From Streptococcus gordonii (lineage in GTDB: Bacteria; Bacillota; Bacilli; Lactobacillales; Streptococcaceae): a stretch of 64,000 nt of DNA. Numbering within the stretch: position 1 is the first letter of the stretch; each line of letters begins with the position of its first letter. Below the pieces are notes generated by a model that ran no database searches, was not told the origin of the DNA, and saw only the letters and a program-made list of their open reading frames with translations. Positions 18,687-28,662 of this stretch are shown here, piece by piece. A program made the translations under genes and the position numbers. The stretch is taken from positions 45,124 through 109,123 of the forward strand of contig NZ_LQWV01000038.1 in assembly GCF_001553855.1 (NCBI RefSeq), read 5' to 3'.

Positions 18687-19277
18687 TTACTGCCAATAAG
18701 ATGGACGATTCTTTTCATATTCTGCAATCAAATCCTCATACTGCAGGGTAATACCGATATCATCCAACCCGTTGAGGAGCTTGTGCTTCCATTCTCCATC
18801 AATGTCAAAGGAGAATTCTCCCACCGGTGAAAAAATCTTCTGCAGTTCCAAATCCACAGTCACTTGATCCGTTGGTTTCAGTTTCGCCAAAGCTTGCCGA
18901 ACTTCCAGTGGCTGGACGATAGGTAACATGCCGTTATTAAGTTCATTGTTGTAGTGAATATCCCCGAAAGATCCGGCAATAACCACCTTAAAGCCGTAGT
19001 CAGCCAAGGCCCAGGCAGCGTGCTCACGAGAGGAACCAGCTCCGAAATTGTCCCCTGTAATCAGAATAGTCGCCTTGCGATACTCAGGTCTATTAAAGAC
19101 GAAATCAGGATCTTCGGTGTACTGATTGTCTAGGTAACGCCAAGCGTACATGAGATACTTGCCAAAGCCTTTTTTATCAATCAACTTGAGAAACTGCTTA
19201 GGTAAAATTTGGTCCGTATCAATATTATCGTTCATGAGTGGGACTGTTGTCCCTGTATAGATTGTAAATTTTTCCAT
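18687..19277 (-). CDS. leuD: 3-isopropylmalate dehydratase small subunit
   Basis: 196 residues, normal for bacterial LeuD. The swivel-domain signatures [16 protein letters not shown] (residues 16-31) and the substrate-binding loop [17 protein letters not shown] are intact. It completes the [4Fe-4S] isomerase with LeuC, converting 2- to 3-isopropylmalate. Last gene of the leu operon, 9 bases after leuC; ATG 19277. Confidence 0.97.
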   Translation of the reverse strand: MEKFTIYTGTTVPLMNDNIDTDQILPKQFLKLIDKKGFGKYLMYAWRYLDNQYTEDPDFVFNRPEYRKATILITGDNFGAGSSREHAAWALADYGFKVVIAGSFGDIHYNNELNNGMLPIVQPLEVRQALAKLKPTDQVTVDLELQKIFSPVGEFSFDIDGEWKHKLLNGLDDIGITLQYEDLIAEYEKNRPSYWQ

Positions 19278-19286
19278 AAACCTTCC

Positions 19287-20669
19287 TTACTGAACCTCCG
19301 GTAGCTGACGAATATCTACGAAGCGTCCGGCAATAGCTGCCGCTGCAGCCATGGCAGGACTGCAAAGATGAGTCTTAGCACCAAATCCCTGACGATCCTC
19401 AAAGTTCCGATTACTAGTAGAGGCACAGTGAACTCCATCTGGCACCTTATCTGGATTCATTCCCAGGCACATAGAGCAACCAGGATCGCGCCACTCAAAT
19501 CCTGCATCCATGAAAATTTTATCCAGTCCCATCTTTTCAGCAGCCCGCTTGACCGGACGAGAGCCTGGTACGACGATAGCTGTTAGATTGGGAGCAATGT
19601 GCTTACCAGCGACAAACTTAGCTGCCAGCTGCAAATCGCTGAGTCTAGCATTGGTACAGGATCCGATAAAGATATAACCTAGGTCAATATCTTCTGCTTT
19701 CTTACCTGGGGAGAGGTCCATGTAATTATAGGCTCGCTCGTCGTTCATGTCACGTATTTCTGGGAAAGCAGCACCGAACTCTACTCCCATAGAAGGATTG
19801 GTTCCCCAAGTCACCATTGGTGCAAGCGTGGAAACATCAATCTCAATGACCTTATCATAGACAGCATCGGGATCACTGACCAGAGTCTTCCAATCAGCTA
19901 CTGCTGCCTCAAAGTCCTTGGGAGCGCCCGGCCGACCCTTAACGTAATCATAAGTCTTCTGGTCGGGGTTCATAATGCCCATCTTGGAGCCAAACTCAAT
20001 AGACATATTGCAGATGGTCATACGCTCTTCCATGGTCAGATGATCAATCGCATCACCAGCATACTCGACCACATGACCAACACCTGCAGCCACACCATAT
20101 CGGGCAATCAGAGCGAGGATAAAGTCCTTGGAATAGACACCTTTAGGTGGCACTCCGGTAAATTTGACCAGCATTTTCTTGGGCTTGACCTGCCAAATGG
20201 TCTGTGTAGCAAAGACGTGCTCCACCTCTGAAGTACCGATTCCAAAAGCAATGGCTCCAAAAGCTCCGTGAGTGGCTGTGTGACTGTCACCGCAGACAAT
20301 GAATTTGCCCGGCTGGGTCTTGCCTGTTTCAGGTCCAACCATATGGACAATCCCCTGCAACTCTGATCCGTGAGCCGCATGCTCGATGCCAAAATCCTTG
20401 ACATTCTCAGAAAGCTTATCAATCTGAGCCTTGGAAATCACATCCCGGATATCATAAATATTGACCGTAGGAACATTATGGTCAAAGGTACCAAATGTCA
20501 AGTCCGGCCGTCTAACTTTGCGCCCTGCATCTCGAAGACCTTGAAAAGCCTGAGGGCTGGTTACTTCATGAATATAATGCTGATCTACATACATAAGCTG
20601 GGGCTGGCCTTCTTGACCTGTTATTACATGCCTTTCCCACAGCTTATCAAAAATCGATTTTCCAGCCAT
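19287..20669 (-). CDS. leuC: 3-isopropylmalate dehydratase large subunit
   Basis: 460 residues. Aconitase-family signatures include [20 protein letters not shown] and [13 protein letters not shown]; the cluster ligands are Cys in GSCTN and the pair in [11 protein letters not shown]. It isomerises isopropylmalate with LeuD in leucine synthesis. One base separates it from the DUF1294 gene upstream, and 9 bases from leuD. Confidence 0.97.
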   Translation of the reverse strand: MAGKSIFDKLWERHVITGQEGQPQLMYVDQHYIHEVTSPQAFQGLRDAGRKVRRPDLTFGTFDHNVPTVNIYDIRDVISKAQIDKLSENVKDFGIEHAAHGSELQGIVHMVGPETGKTQPGKFIVCGDSHTATHGAFGAIAFGIGTSEVEHVFATQTIWQVKPKKMLVKFTGVPPKGVYSKDFILALIARYGVAAGVGHVVEYAGDAIDHLTMEERMTICNMSIEFGSKMGIMNPDQKTYDYVKGRPGAPKDFEAAVADWKTLVSDPDAVYDKVIEIDVSTLAPMVTWGTNPSMGVEFGAAFPEIRDMNDERAYNYMDLSPGKKAEDIDLGYIFIGSCTNARLSDLQLAAKFVAGKHIAPNLTAIVVPGSRPVKRAAEKMGLDKIFMDAGFEWRDPGCSMCLGMNPDKVPDGVHCASTSNRNFEDRQGFGAKTHLCSPAMAAAAAIAGRFVDIRQLPEVQ

Positions 20670-20670
20670 A

Positions 20671-20937
20671 CTAGCTTCTCCATATGTAATATAAAACTAC
20701 AATTTCTATTATTATTCCACAAATCCAATCCAACCAGAAATACCATTTTCTGGTCTTATGATGGAAGAGTTGACCGCCTAATAAAGCGCCCAAACCCGCA
20801 GCTACCAAAGCTGACAGCAGCAAGGCCTTCTCTGGAATGCGGTAGTGATTTTTCTTTGCCTTTCGCTTATCCCAGCCATAAAGCAGGAAAACGATAAGGT
20901 TCCATAGCAGGCAAATACCTGTTAAAATCCATTTCAT
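20671..20937 (-). CDS. DUF1294 small membrane protein inside the leu operon
   Basis: 88 residues with hydrophobic segments at about 1-20, 38-56 and 68-86. A conserved [14 protein letters not shown] loop and [18 protein letters not shown] are typical of DUF1294. Function unknown. It overlaps leuB by 4 bases and ends 1 base before leuC, so it is translated as part of the leucine transcript, an arrangement I recall in other streptococci. A role in leucine metabolism is not shown by the sequence. Confidence 0.85.
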   Translation of the reverse strand: MKWILTGICLLWNLIVFLLYGWDKRKAKKNHYRIPEKALLLSALVAAGLGALLGGQLFHHKTRKWYFWLDWICGIIIEIVVLYYIWRS

Positions 20938-21971
20938 AAGTTGTTAATAATCGATTCCGTCATTTGAGTTGTTGTCGCCTGTCCTCCCAAATCACGGCTT
21001 AAAATTCCTTGAGCCAAAGTCTTTTCAACCGCTACTTCAATGGCTTCTGCAGCTTCGAGCTCTGCAAAACTATCCCTCAACATCATGGCTACAGAAAGGA
21101 TCATACTGATAGGGTTGGCAATGCCTTGCCCTGCAATATCTGGAGCCGAACCATGAATGGGCTCATAAAGACTTGGTCCATCAGCCGAATGACTGGCAGA
21201 TGGCATAACTCCTAGCGTTCCTGATAAGACGCTGGACTCATCGGATAGAATATCTCCAAAGAGATTTTCCGTTACCACAACATCAAACTTAGCAGGATTG
21301 GTAATCATAAGCATCGCAGCGCTATCCACCAGCTGATGCTCCAAGGTCACATCTGGATAATCCTTGGCGACTTCATCTGCTACTCTGCGCCAGAGTTTGG
21401 ATGTTGCTAGCACATTTTGCTTGTCAATACTGGTCACGCGCTTTCTGCGACCACGCGCAATGTCAAAGGCCTTACGGACAATCCGTTCTACCTCTTCATA
21501 GCTGTAGTCGTTGATATCTCGCGCAGATTTGTCCTCCAAAATATGCTCGCCAAAGTAAATCCCACCAGTCAACTCGCGCACAACCACGAAATCCACGCCA
21601 GCAATTCGCTCTGCCTTCAAAGGCGACAAATGTTTTAGGGCATCAAAAATCTTAACTGGACGAATATTAGCATAGAGTTCAAGCTCCTTGCGTAGAGCAA
21701 GCAAACCTTGCTCCGGCCGAACCGGAGCATTATCATACTGGGGACTACCGATAGCTGCTAGGAGTAAAGCATCTGCTTCCTTGGCTGCTTCTAGAGTAGA
21801 CTGAGGCAGAGGATGACCTGCTGCATCAATCCCAGCACCCCCAAAAGCCTTCTCCGTAACATGATAAGTAAAACCGAACTTATCCGCAATGGCAGCCAGT
21901 ACTTGAAGACCTGCTTCCATGATTTCTGGCCCGATACCATCACCCGCCAGAGCTACAATTTCTTTTGTCAT
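20934..21971 (-). CDS. leuB: 3-isopropylmalate dehydrogenase
   Basis: 345 residues. It has LAGDGIGPEIM at the N-terminus, the substrate loop ELTGGIYFGEH, and the metal-site segment NLFGDILSDESSVLSGTLG. NAD-dependent oxidative decarboxylation of 3-isopropylmalate to 2-ketoisocaproate. It lies 12 bases after leuA. Confidence 0.97.
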   Translation of the reverse strand: MTKEIVALAGDGIGPEIMEAGLQVLAAIADKFGFTYHVTEKAFGGAGIDAAGHPLPQSTLEAAKEADALLLAAIGSPQYDNAPVRPEQGLLALRKELELYANIRPVKIFDALKHLSPLKAERIAGVDFVVVRELTGGIYFGEHILEDKSARDINDYSYEEVERIVRKAFDIARGRRKRVTSIDKQNVLATSKLWRRVADEVAKDYPDVTLEHQLVDSAAMLMITNPAKFDVVVTENLFGDILSDESSVLSGTLGVMPSASHSADGPSLYEPIHGSAPDIAGQGIANPISMILSVAMMLRDSFAELEAAEAIEVAVEKTLAQGILSRDLGGQATTTQMTESIINNL

Positions 21972-21983
21972 AGGTACTCCTTC

Positions 21984-23552
21984 CTATTCACTAGCGGGTA
22001 AATCATGGTAAGAAACGCGACGGCCAATTTCACCGGCATTTTCCTTTTGAATAAAGGTATTGGCATGGATATAGGCAATAGCACTAGCCTTAAGAACATC
22101 AAAGTCAATACCAGAGGAGTTAAAGATCGTATCTGTATCCGTATTTTCTACAGCTACCAAGACGCGAGCCTGAGAGTCAATACCATCTGTTACCGCTTCA
22201 ATGTTATAAGACAAAAGCTGGACAGACTGGTTAAAGAATTGGTCAATCGCATTAAAGATAGCTTCAACACTTCCCTTGCCTTCTGCCACACAAGTGACTG
22301 TCTCACCATCTCCATTAACCAACTGCACATCAGCTGTGATAGTTTGGTCATCATTGGTCGTTAACTGCAGATCATCAAATCTGAATCCTTCTGGATTTTC
22401 AACCGTCGTTCCAGCAATCAGAGCTCGAATATCAGCATCTGTAACTTCATTTTTCTTATCTGCCAGAACCTTAAACTTAGCAAAGAGATTATTAATTTCA
22501 GATTCAGCAAAGTCCAGAGCCAATTCTTTGAGTTTTTCGACAAAGGCATGGCGACCAGAGAGTTTACCAAGTGGGAGTGAGTTGCTCTTGACACCGACCA
22601 ACTCTGGGGTGATGATTTCATAAGTCAGTGGGTTCTTAAGAACGCCATCCTGATGGATACCAGACTCATGTGAGAAGGCATTGCCACCAACGACAGCCTT
22701 GTTCTTAGGCACTGGAATACCTGAAAAACGAGACACAAGTTCAGAAGTATTAATGGTTTCATTAAGGACGATATCTGTCTCAACCTGATAATAGTCTTGA
22801 CGAATCTCTAGGGCAACCGCTACTTCTTCCAGAGCCGCATTACCAGCACGCTCACCAATACCGTTGATCGTGCCTTCCACACGTCCAGCACCATATTTGA
22901 TCGCAGACAAGCTGTTGGCTACTGCCATTCCCAAATCATCATGGCAGTGAGGACTATAGATAATTTCACGATCTGTTTTTACGTTGTCAATCAGATACTT
23001 GAAGATATTACCAAACTCTTCAGGTGTAGTAAAACCAACCGTATCTGGAATATTGATGTAGCTAGCACCTGCGTCAACTGCTGTCTGAACAACTTGAAGC
23101 AGAAAATCCAGCTCTGTCCGTGTCGCATCTTCAGGTGAAAACTCGACAATCTCAAACTTAGAGCGAGCATAAGAAACATGCTCCTTAATGGCTTCTAAAA
23201 TCTCTTCCTTGGACTTTTTCAGCTTGAACTCTCTGTGAATGGGACTGGTTGCAATGAAAACATGTACCTGAGGGTGCTTGGCATCCTTGAGTGCCTCATA
23301 GCAGGCATCAATGTCAGACTTAACCGAACGCGCTAGGCCAGTGACTGAAGCTTTGGTGATTGCTTTGGCGATTTCCCGTACTGCTTCAAATGAATCTGGA
23401 CTAGCAGCTGGGAAGCCAGCCTCGATGGCCGAAATTCCCCATTTTTCAAGTTGTTTAGCAATAGCAACCTTTTCCTTAACGGAAAAGTTCACTCCAGGTG
23501 TCTGCTCACCATCCCGAAGGCTGGTATCAAGAAACTCAATTTTTCGTGTCAT
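21984..23552 (-). CDS. leuA: 2-isopropylmalate synthase
   Basis: 522 residues from ATG 23552 ([20 protein letters not shown]), chosen over a TTG two codons upstream because GGAG lies 6 bases before it. The HMGL/TIM-barrel catalytic part has LRDGEQTPG, the metal-binding [16 protein letters not shown] and [18 protein letters not shown]; the C-terminal regulatory domain (about 390-520) normally binds leucine for feedback inhibition. It commits 2-ketoisovalerate and acetyl-CoA to leucine. The operon is preceded by an attenuator. Confidence 0.96.
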   Translation of the reverse strand: MTRKIEFLDTSLRDGEQTPGVNFSVKEKVAIAKQLEKWGISAIEAGFPAASPDSFEAVREIAKAITKASVTGLARSVKSDIDACYEALKDAKHPQVHVFIATSPIHREFKLKKSKEEILEAIKEHVSYARSKFEIVEFSPEDATRTELDFLLQVVQTAVDAGASYINIPDTVGFTTPEEFGNIFKYLIDNVKTDREIIYSPHCHDDLGMAVANSLSAIKYGAGRVEGTINGIGERAGNAALEEVAVALEIRQDYYQVETDIVLNETINTSELVSRFSGIPVPKNKAVVGGNAFSHESGIHQDGVLKNPLTYEIITPELVGVKSNSLPLGKLSGRHAFVEKLKELALDFAESEINNLFAKFKVLADKKNEVTDADIRALIAGTTVENPEGFRFDDLQLTTNDDQTITADVQLVNGDGETVTCVAEGKGSVEAIFNAIDQFFNQSVQLLSYNIEAVTDGIDSQARVLVAVENTDTDTIFNSSGIDFDVLKASAIAYIHANTFIQKENAGEIGRRVSYHDLPASE

Positions 23553-23621
23553 AGACAACTCCTTTTCTAATACACAAGAGCTCTTATAATCAAGGCATCA
23601 AAATGTAAACTAACATAGGTA

Positions 23622-23658
23622 TAAAAAAACATCTCACTTGAGGAACAAGCGAGATGTT
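23622..23658 (-). terminator. leu operon attenuator terminator
   Basis: Minus strand AACATCTCGCTTG-TTCCT-CAAGTGAGATGTT with a T-run, lying about 75 bases upstream of leuA. Together with the upstream Leu-codon leader peptide it forms a classical attenuator. Confidence 0.88.
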
Positions 23659-23703
23659 GATTTACTCCCGCTTGGTAAGCCAAACAGGACTAATGCTTTT
23701 GCA

Positions 23704-23757
23704 CTAGCCCGAGTAACGCAACAACAAAGCAAAGTTTGAAGATTGGTTTGACTTCAT
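23704..23757 (-). CDS. leuL: Leucine leader peptide of the leu attenuator
   Basis: A 17-residue ORF, MKSNQSSNFALLLRYSG, with three consecutive leucine codons (all TTG). ATG 23757 is preceded by AAAGGAG at 10-base spacing. Downstream, GGGCTAGTGC and GCATTAGTCC can pair and TTACTC can pair with GAGTAA, which would place alternative hairpins before the terminator. Ribosome stalling at the Leu codons when leucine is scarce should favour read-through into leuA. The mechanism is inferred from the arrangement. Confidence 0.85.
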   Translation of the reverse strand: MKSNQSSNFALLLRYSG

Positions 23758-23798
23758 GTTTGACTAACTCCTTTTGAGATGATTTCTTATTGTTTAGG

Positions 23799-23827
23799 AT
23801 TCTAACACAGTATTTTTGTCTTGTCAA
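23799..23827 (-). promoter_or_regulatory. leu operon promoter
   Basis: -35 TTGACA (23822-23827), 17-base spacer, -10 TAGAAT (23799-23804), giving a start near 23792 and a leader of about 240 bases. Confidence 0.85.
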
Positions 23828-23933
23828 GAAAAAGTCGATATTTTCTGAAAATTTTTAATATACTGCACTCTGTTTCTACCCAGCCAAGTCTTTTTGTTAT
23901 TAGGAAAAGGAAGATTAGATCAAATCTTAAATA

Positions 23934-24590
23934 TTAAGAAAATTGATCTTGACTAGACAACTGCTTTAAAATTGTCTTTAAGTGTCCAATTCCCCTCTCT
24001 ACCAAAGCATCTACATCATCTTCTGCTTTTTCAGGATAAGTTGGATACAGGAAATTCCCCACTAAAATCATGGGTTTTCCAGACGAGTCTTTTTCTAGAC
24101 GATAAAAAGAGATAGCTGAAGCCTTGTTGGCTTGCTCTGAACGCTCATATCCTGTCAGCCACTCCTTATCTCCGATAGTGACCTTTCCTTCTTTAGAAAA
24201 ATGATGACCGTCATCAATCATAGTTTGCTTTAGAGCTTTTTCAGAAAGTTTCTGATTATCTTGAATACGCAAAGTATAAATTTGTACTAAAAAATAACGA
24301 CCATCTTCTTTAGCAGTATAAGCCACATCTTCATTAGGTTTTAGACTTTGTTCAAGATCTAGTTCCCATTCTTTTGGAATCATATACTTCAGGCTATCCA
24401 CTGTCTTATCTTGACTATCTTTAACCCAAAGATAATAGGTTTCTCCATCAGAAATGGAGACCGGTTTAGCCTTTGAATAAACATCAAATTGTTGGTCAAG
24501 ACTTAGCGGTCCTTTCTTACAGGCTGTTAGGAAAAACAAACCACATAAAATAGTGGTTAATGCAAGAAAAGTTATTCCATGTCTTTTCAT
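23934..24590 (-). CDS. Predicted lipoprotein of unknown function
   Basis: 218 residues with a type II signal peptide; the lipobox LTAC puts the lipidated Cys at residue 24. The mature part is mixed alpha/beta with YYLWVKDSQDK, KEWLTGYERSEQANK and an acidic C-terminal region. No family is recognised. It is anchored on the outside of the membrane. It has its own start region, divergent from the LacI-type regulator, so the regulator's operators at 24.68-24.71 kb might also influence it. Confidence 0.8.
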   Translation of the reverse strand: MKRHGITFLALTTILCGLFFLTACKKGPLSLDQQFDVYSKAKPVSISDGETYYLWVKDSQDKTVDSLKYMIPKEWELDLEQSLKPNEDVAYTAKEDGRYFLVQIYTLRIQDNQKLSEKALKQTMIDDGHHFSKEGKVTIGDKEWLTGYERSEQANKASAISFYRLEKDSSGKPMILVGNFLYPTYPEKAEDDVDALVERGIGHLKTILKQLSSQDQFS

Positions 24591-24677
24591 CTTTTATCCT
24601 CCTCATTCAAAGCTTTATTTTATTATACCACATACTATAATCTGCCCACTAATAACTATGACAAATATGCTGGGATG

Positions 24678-24723
24678 TTTTACTAAATTCTACTTTGTGA
24701 TTTACTAATTTTTGATGTATAAT
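24678..24723 (+). promoter_or_regulatory. Promoter and operator boxes of the second LacI-type gene
   Basis: -35 TTGTGA (24695-24700) and -10 TATAAT (24718-24723) are 17 bases apart. TTTTACTAAA (24678-24687) lies just upstream and TTTACTAAT (24701-24709) lies in the spacer. The first is identical to the box between galK and galR, which suggests autoregulation and overlap with the GalR regulon. Confidence 0.72.
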
Positions 24724-24755
24724 GAAAGGATAGTAAAGAAAAAGGATTGAATCGT

Positions 24756-25757
24756 ATGGTTACTATCAAAGATATTGCCCATGCTACTGGTGTTTCATCT
24801 GCAACTGTTTCGCGAGTTTTAAACCAAGATCAAGCCATGTCTGTCAGTGATGAAACACGTACCAAAATTTTTACCATCGCTGAACAGCTTGGTTATAAAA
24901 AATCAAAGAAAACAAATAAACGTTCTAAGTCTTCTCACAGAATTGCCATAATCGAATGGTATACAGAACAAGAAGAACTAGATGATCTCTACTACTACTC
25001 TATTCGTTTAGGAGCTGAAAAAAGAGCTCAAGAATTAGGCTATGAGATCATTAGAATTTTCAACAATGATTCTATGGCTCAACTAGAAAATATTGACGGA
25101 ATCGTTGCTATCGGTAAGTTTAGTCCTGATAAGATAAAAGAACTGGAAGCTTACAGTGACAACTTAGTTTTTGTCGATAGCGATACCTTAAATTATGGCC
25201 ATTCTTGCGTCACGACCGACTTTGAAAACTCCGTTATCAATGTTATAGATTATTTTATCAACAATGGCCTAAAGAAGATTGGCATGATTGCTGGTCAAGA
25301 AACCTCTTCAGATAGAAGCACACTCCTATCTGACCCTCGACTCAACACTTTTCAATCCTATCTCACACAACTCAAGCTATATGATCCCAACTTGATCAAA
25401 ATTGGAAGTTTTTCTTCAGAAGCTGGATATAAGATAATGAAAGAGTTCATTATGGAGCTTGGTGACAATCTACCTCCAGCCTTCTTTGCAGCAAATGATG
25501 CCTTGGCCTCAGGCGCCTTGCGTGCTTTGCAAGAAGCTAAAATCCCTGTCCCAGAAAGAGTTAGCTTGATTTCTTTTAACGATACTTCTCTGGCCAAATA
25601 CATGTATCCAAAACTCAGTACTGTGACAGTCTTTACAGAAGACATGGGAAAACAAGCCATTCAGATTCTTGAGCAAAGTTTCCAAAAAGATAGTTCTTCA
25701 GTTCCTTATATGGTCAAATTAGCTACAAGATTGACTATTAGAGAAAGCAGCCTTTAA
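24756..25757 (+). CDS. LacI-family regulator, GalR paralogue
   Basis: 333 residues from ATG 24756 (AAAGGA at 9 bases; a TTG three codons earlier is unlikely). HTH MVTIKDIAHATGVSSATVSR, then a sugar-type effector domain. It is strongly similar along its length to galR at 2593: both carry [30 protein letters not shown] and the same C-terminal LTIRES/LTLRES. No sugar genes adjoin it; birA follows 16 bases later. The ligand is unknown, and galactose or a related sugar is the first guess. Confidence 0.88.
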   Translation: MVTIKDIAHATGVSSATVSRVLNQDQAMSVSDETRTKIFTIAEQLGYKKSKKTNKRSKSSHRIAIIEWYTEQEELDDLYYYSIRLGAEKRAQELGYEIIRIFNNDSMAQLENIDGIVAIGKFSPDKIKELEAYSDNLVFVDSDTLNYGHSCVTTDFENSVINVIDYFINNGLKKIGMIAGQETSSDRSTLLSDPRLNTFQSYLTQLKLYDPNLIKIGSFSSEAGYKIMKEFIMELGDNLPPAFFAANDALASGALRALQEAKIPVPERVSLISFNDTSLAKYMYPKLSTVTVFTEDMGKQAIQILEQSFQKDSSSVPYMVKLATRLTIRESSL

Positions 25758-25773
25758 ATTAGAAAGACATACT

Positions 25774-26709
25774 ATGAAAACCTATGAAAAGCTATATGAT
25801 ATTCTTAGCCAAGCCGATGATTACGTCAATGGTGAAAAAATAGCCCAAGACCTAGGGATCACACGGACCTCTATTTGGAAAGCTATTCAAAAACTTGAAA
25901 AAGAAGGCATCCAGATCGAATCTGTCAAGAATCGTGGCTATCGATTGCTTGATGGAGATTTGCTACTTCCTTCTTGGATTGAAGAACACGCTCCTGTTCA
26001 GGTTTCCTTCAATCCTGACTGTAAGTCCACTCAAATCGATGCCAAAGCTGGGATGGAAGCTGGCGCCCCATCCGATACCCTTTATCTAGCCACCTCCCAG
26101 TCAGCTGGTCGTGGCCGTTTCAGTCGTGTTTTCTTCTGCCCTAGCCAAGGTGGCTTCTACATGTCTCTCCACCTCAAGCCCAACCTCCCCTTTGACCAGA
26201 TCCCATCTTATACTATCTTAACTGCGGGAGCCATCTATAAAGCTATAAAAAATTTAACTCTTATGGACATTGACATCAAGTGGGTCAATGATATTTATTT
26301 TAAAAATAAAAAGATAGCCGGTATTCTAACAGAAGCTACTACTTCTATCGAGAATGGACAGGTAACTGATGTTATTATCGGAGTTGGCTTTAACTTCTCT
26401 ATTAAGGATTTTCCTGCAGATCTCAAGAATAAGGCCGGATCATTATTTGATGAGAAACCGCCAATTAGTCGTAATGAGCTCATCGCTGAGATTTGGAAAT
26501 GCTTTTACGAAAGTGATCCAGAAGAACTCATCTACCTTTACAAACAACATTCCTTGGTGCTAGGTCGGGAAGTCAGCTTCAATCAAAATAATACTGACTA
26601 CAAGGGTTTGGCTAAGGACGTTTCTGACAGTGGTCAGCTCCTTGTTCAGCTCGAAAATGGTCAAGAAATCTGGCTCAATAGTGGCGAAGTTTCTCTAAGC
26701 AGTTGGTAA
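25774..26709 (+). CDS. birA: Bifunctional biotin ligase/biotin operon repressor
   Basis: 311 residues. An N-terminal HTH_11 domain (VNGEKIAQDLGITRTSIWKA, about 18-37) is followed by the biotin-protein ligase domain with the biotinyl-AMP loop SAGRGRFSR, WVNDIYFKNKKIAGIL and a C-terminal SH3-like domain. It attaches biotin to acetyl-CoA carboxylase BccP and other carriers, and the HTH suggests repression of biotin uptake genes. It follows the LacI-type gene by 16 bases and ends at a terminator. Confidence 0.95.
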   Translation: MKTYEKLYDILSQADDYVNGEKIAQDLGITRTSIWKAIQKLEKEGIQIESVKNRGYRLLDGDLLLPSWIEEHAPVQVSFNPDCKSTQIDAKAGMEAGAPSDTLYLATSQSAGRGRFSRVFFCPSQGGFYMSLHLKPNLPFDQIPSYTILTAGAIYKAIKNLTLMDIDIKWVNDIYFKNKKIAGILTEATTSIENGQVTDVIIGVGFNFSIKDFPADLKNKAGSLFDEKPPISRNELIAEIWKCFYESDPEELIYLYKQHSLVLGREVSFNQNNTDYKGLAKDVSDSGQLLVQLENGQEIWLNSGEVSLSSW

Positions 26710-26732
26710 TAGGTCAACTAAAATCACAAGAT

Positions 26733-26760
26733 AAAAGGACTGAGTTTTCTCAGTCCTTTT
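26733..26760 (+). terminator. birA terminator
   Basis: AAAAGGACTGAG-TTT-TCTCAGTCCTTTT, a near-perfect stem, bidirectional with the convergent DUF3272 gene. Confidence 0.92.
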
Positions 26761-26767
26761 CTTATAT

Positions 26768-26953
26768 TTATTTTAAATGTTTATCAATTTCATCAACAAT
26801 CCGACCCATGACATAGGAAATCTGAATATTTCGCAAAATCAGAAAGGCCCAGAAAATCGCCATGAAATAGTGTTCCGACATTATGGATTCATTAAAAAAG
26901 TATGTTTCAACAGCCGTAAAGAGAGCCACTGTGATAAATTGTCTTCTATTCAT
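26768..26953 (-). CDS. DUF3272-like small membrane protein
   Basis: 61 residues with two likely membrane segments (5-20 and 29-45) and a charged tail, VMGRIVDEIDKHLK. It resembles the streptococcal DUF3272 family, function unknown. It lies between convergent birA and upstream dnaX, 38 bases after the dnaX stop. No strong SD is visible, so expression is uncertain. Confidence 0.72.
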   Translation of the reverse strand: MNRRQFITVALFTAVETYFFNESIMSEHYFMAIFWAFLILRNIQISYVMGRIVDEIDKHLK

Positions 26954-26991
26954 AAATGTATTATATCATGAAAAATTCAAAAAATCTTTTC

Positions 26992-28662
26992 TTAGTCTTC
27001 TTGCACGGTAATTTTTTCAGCTAAAAAGTCAAATCCTTCTGGAATCAGATTTTCCTCCTTCTTCTCTTCGACTTCAACTTTACCATTTCTGCTACGAGCC
27101 GAGAAATCCGCTCGGATCTTGGTCCATTCTTCTAAGGAAATAGCCAAAATCTCTGGTGAAAACCCTGCCGCGTTGCTAAGAATATTGCCAAACATGGTAT
27201 TGAGATTGTCTCGCTTCATGGTCTGCTCAGCGTTAAAATTAGACTCAAAAGCTAAGATAGCATGGCTTTCATTGGCTGCTACAGGTTGCGAGCCAGCCAA
27301 TAAAGCCTTGTCTGCCCCGGATAAACTCTCAATGACCTCTCCCCAAGCATTCTGTAGCTTAGTCAGATTGCTACGAGCCAAACTAGGATTCTCAACAGCC
27401 TCTTCTAAAATAGCATTAACTTTATGACGATCTACCCGATAACCTTTTGACTTCTGTGGACGAATATCTGAAGTTTTGACAGCTGCCACTGGTTTCCCAT
27501 TGCCATTAGATAGCTGCTGCTTGAGATTATCAATCTCTTGCCTCAATCCCTTGAGTTCATCAGCTAGATTATCTGGAATGGCTGTCGCTGTAGGAAGACT
27601 GCTAGTCTCTGCCAGTCGAATGGTCATCATTTCTGTATAAATCTTAGGCTGCAGGCTGTTCTTGATGTCTGCCAAACTCTTGGTCGCCATATCAATCATG
27701 GCAAAAAGAGTATCCTGCGGTGTTTTGAGATTTTCCAGAAAGAGCTCGCTGGCGTGATGATTCTCCCCGCCAGTTTTGACAATGATTAGATCACGCAGAT
27801 ATTGCAGGAGGTCCGTTACGAAACGGGCCATATTTTTTCCGCTGTCAAAAATCAGATTAAGATTATCCAAGGCCGCAACTGCATCATGCGCAATCAAGGC
27901 TGCTACATAAGCATCCAAGGCTCCCAAGCTGATAGAGCCTGTGATCTCTTCAGCTATTTCTGTGGTCAGGCGGTTTTCCTGGGTTAAACTAAGAGCCTGA
28001 TCAAGGATAGACAGGGCATCCCGCATACCACCTTCTGCTCGACGGGCAATAATCTGCACACCTTCTTGCTCAAAGTCAATACCTTCCTGATCCAAAATCC
28101 ACTCAATATGGGCAATAATGTCCTGAGTCTTGATAGACTTAAACTCAAAACGCTGGACACGGGAAAGAATCGTGGCTGGAATCTTATGCAACTCAGTCGT
28201 CGCTAGGATAAAGACCACATTTTCAGTCGGTTCTTCCAAGGTCTTGAGCAAAGCGTTAAATGCCCCTGTTGAGAGCATGTGCACCTCGTCAATGATATAG
28301 ACCTTGTGCTTGGCCATACTAGGTGCATAGGTAGATTTATCCCGAATATCACGAATCTCATCTACCCCATTATTAGAAGCTGCGTCGATTTCTATGACGT
28401 CTTCAAGGCTTCCCTCAGTTATGGCCTGACAGATATAGCAGTCATTGCAGGGCTCGCCGTCCTTTTGATTCGGACAATTCATAGCCTTGGCAAAAATCTT
28501 AGCAACACTAGTTTTCCCTGTTCCACGTGGACCAGAAAAGAGATAAGCATGGCTGATTTTCCCTTGCTCCACAGCCTGTCGCAGAGTGGTTGCCACTACC
28601 TGCTGACCCACCAGCTGACCAAAGGTCTGACTGCGGTATTTCCGATATAAAGCTTGATACAT
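26992..28662 (-). CDS. dnaX: DNA polymerase III gamma/tau subunit (clamp loader)
   Basis: 556 residues. AAA+ core with Walker A GPRGTGKTSVAK, the zinc-binding CPNQKDGEPCNDCYIC, Walker B IIDEVHML, and the sensor region ATTELHKIPATILSRVQRF. A polymerase-interaction C-terminal part follows residue 370. It loads the sliding clamp. Start ATG 28662 overlaps the preceding gene's stop (TAATG). Length is normal for streptococci. Confidence 0.96.
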   Translation of the reverse strand: MYQALYRKYRSQTFGQLVGQQVVATTLRQAVEQGKISHAYLFSGPRGTGKTSVAKIFAKAMNCPNQKDGEPCNDCYICQAITEGSLEDVIEIDAASNNGVDEIRDIRDKSTYAPSMAKHKVYIIDEVHMLSTGAFNALLKTLEEPTENVVFILATTELHKIPATILSRVQRFEFKSIKTQDIIAHIEWILDQEGIDFEQEGVQIIARRAEGGMRDALSILDQALSLTQENRLTTEIAEEITGSISLGALDAYVAALIAHDAVAALDNLNLIFDSGKNMARFVTDLLQYLRDLIIVKTGGENHHASELFLENLKTPQDTLFAMIDMATKSLADIKNSLQPKIYTEMMTIRLAETSSLPTATAIPDNLADELKGLRQEIDNLKQQLSNGNGKPVAAVKTSDIRPQKSKGYRVDRHKVNAILEEAVENPSLARSNLTKLQNAWGEVIESLSGADKALLAGSQPVAANESHAILAFESNFNAEQTMKRDNLNTMFGNILSNAAGFSPEILAISLEEWTKIRADFSARSRNGKVEVEEKKEENLIPEGFDFLAEKITVQED

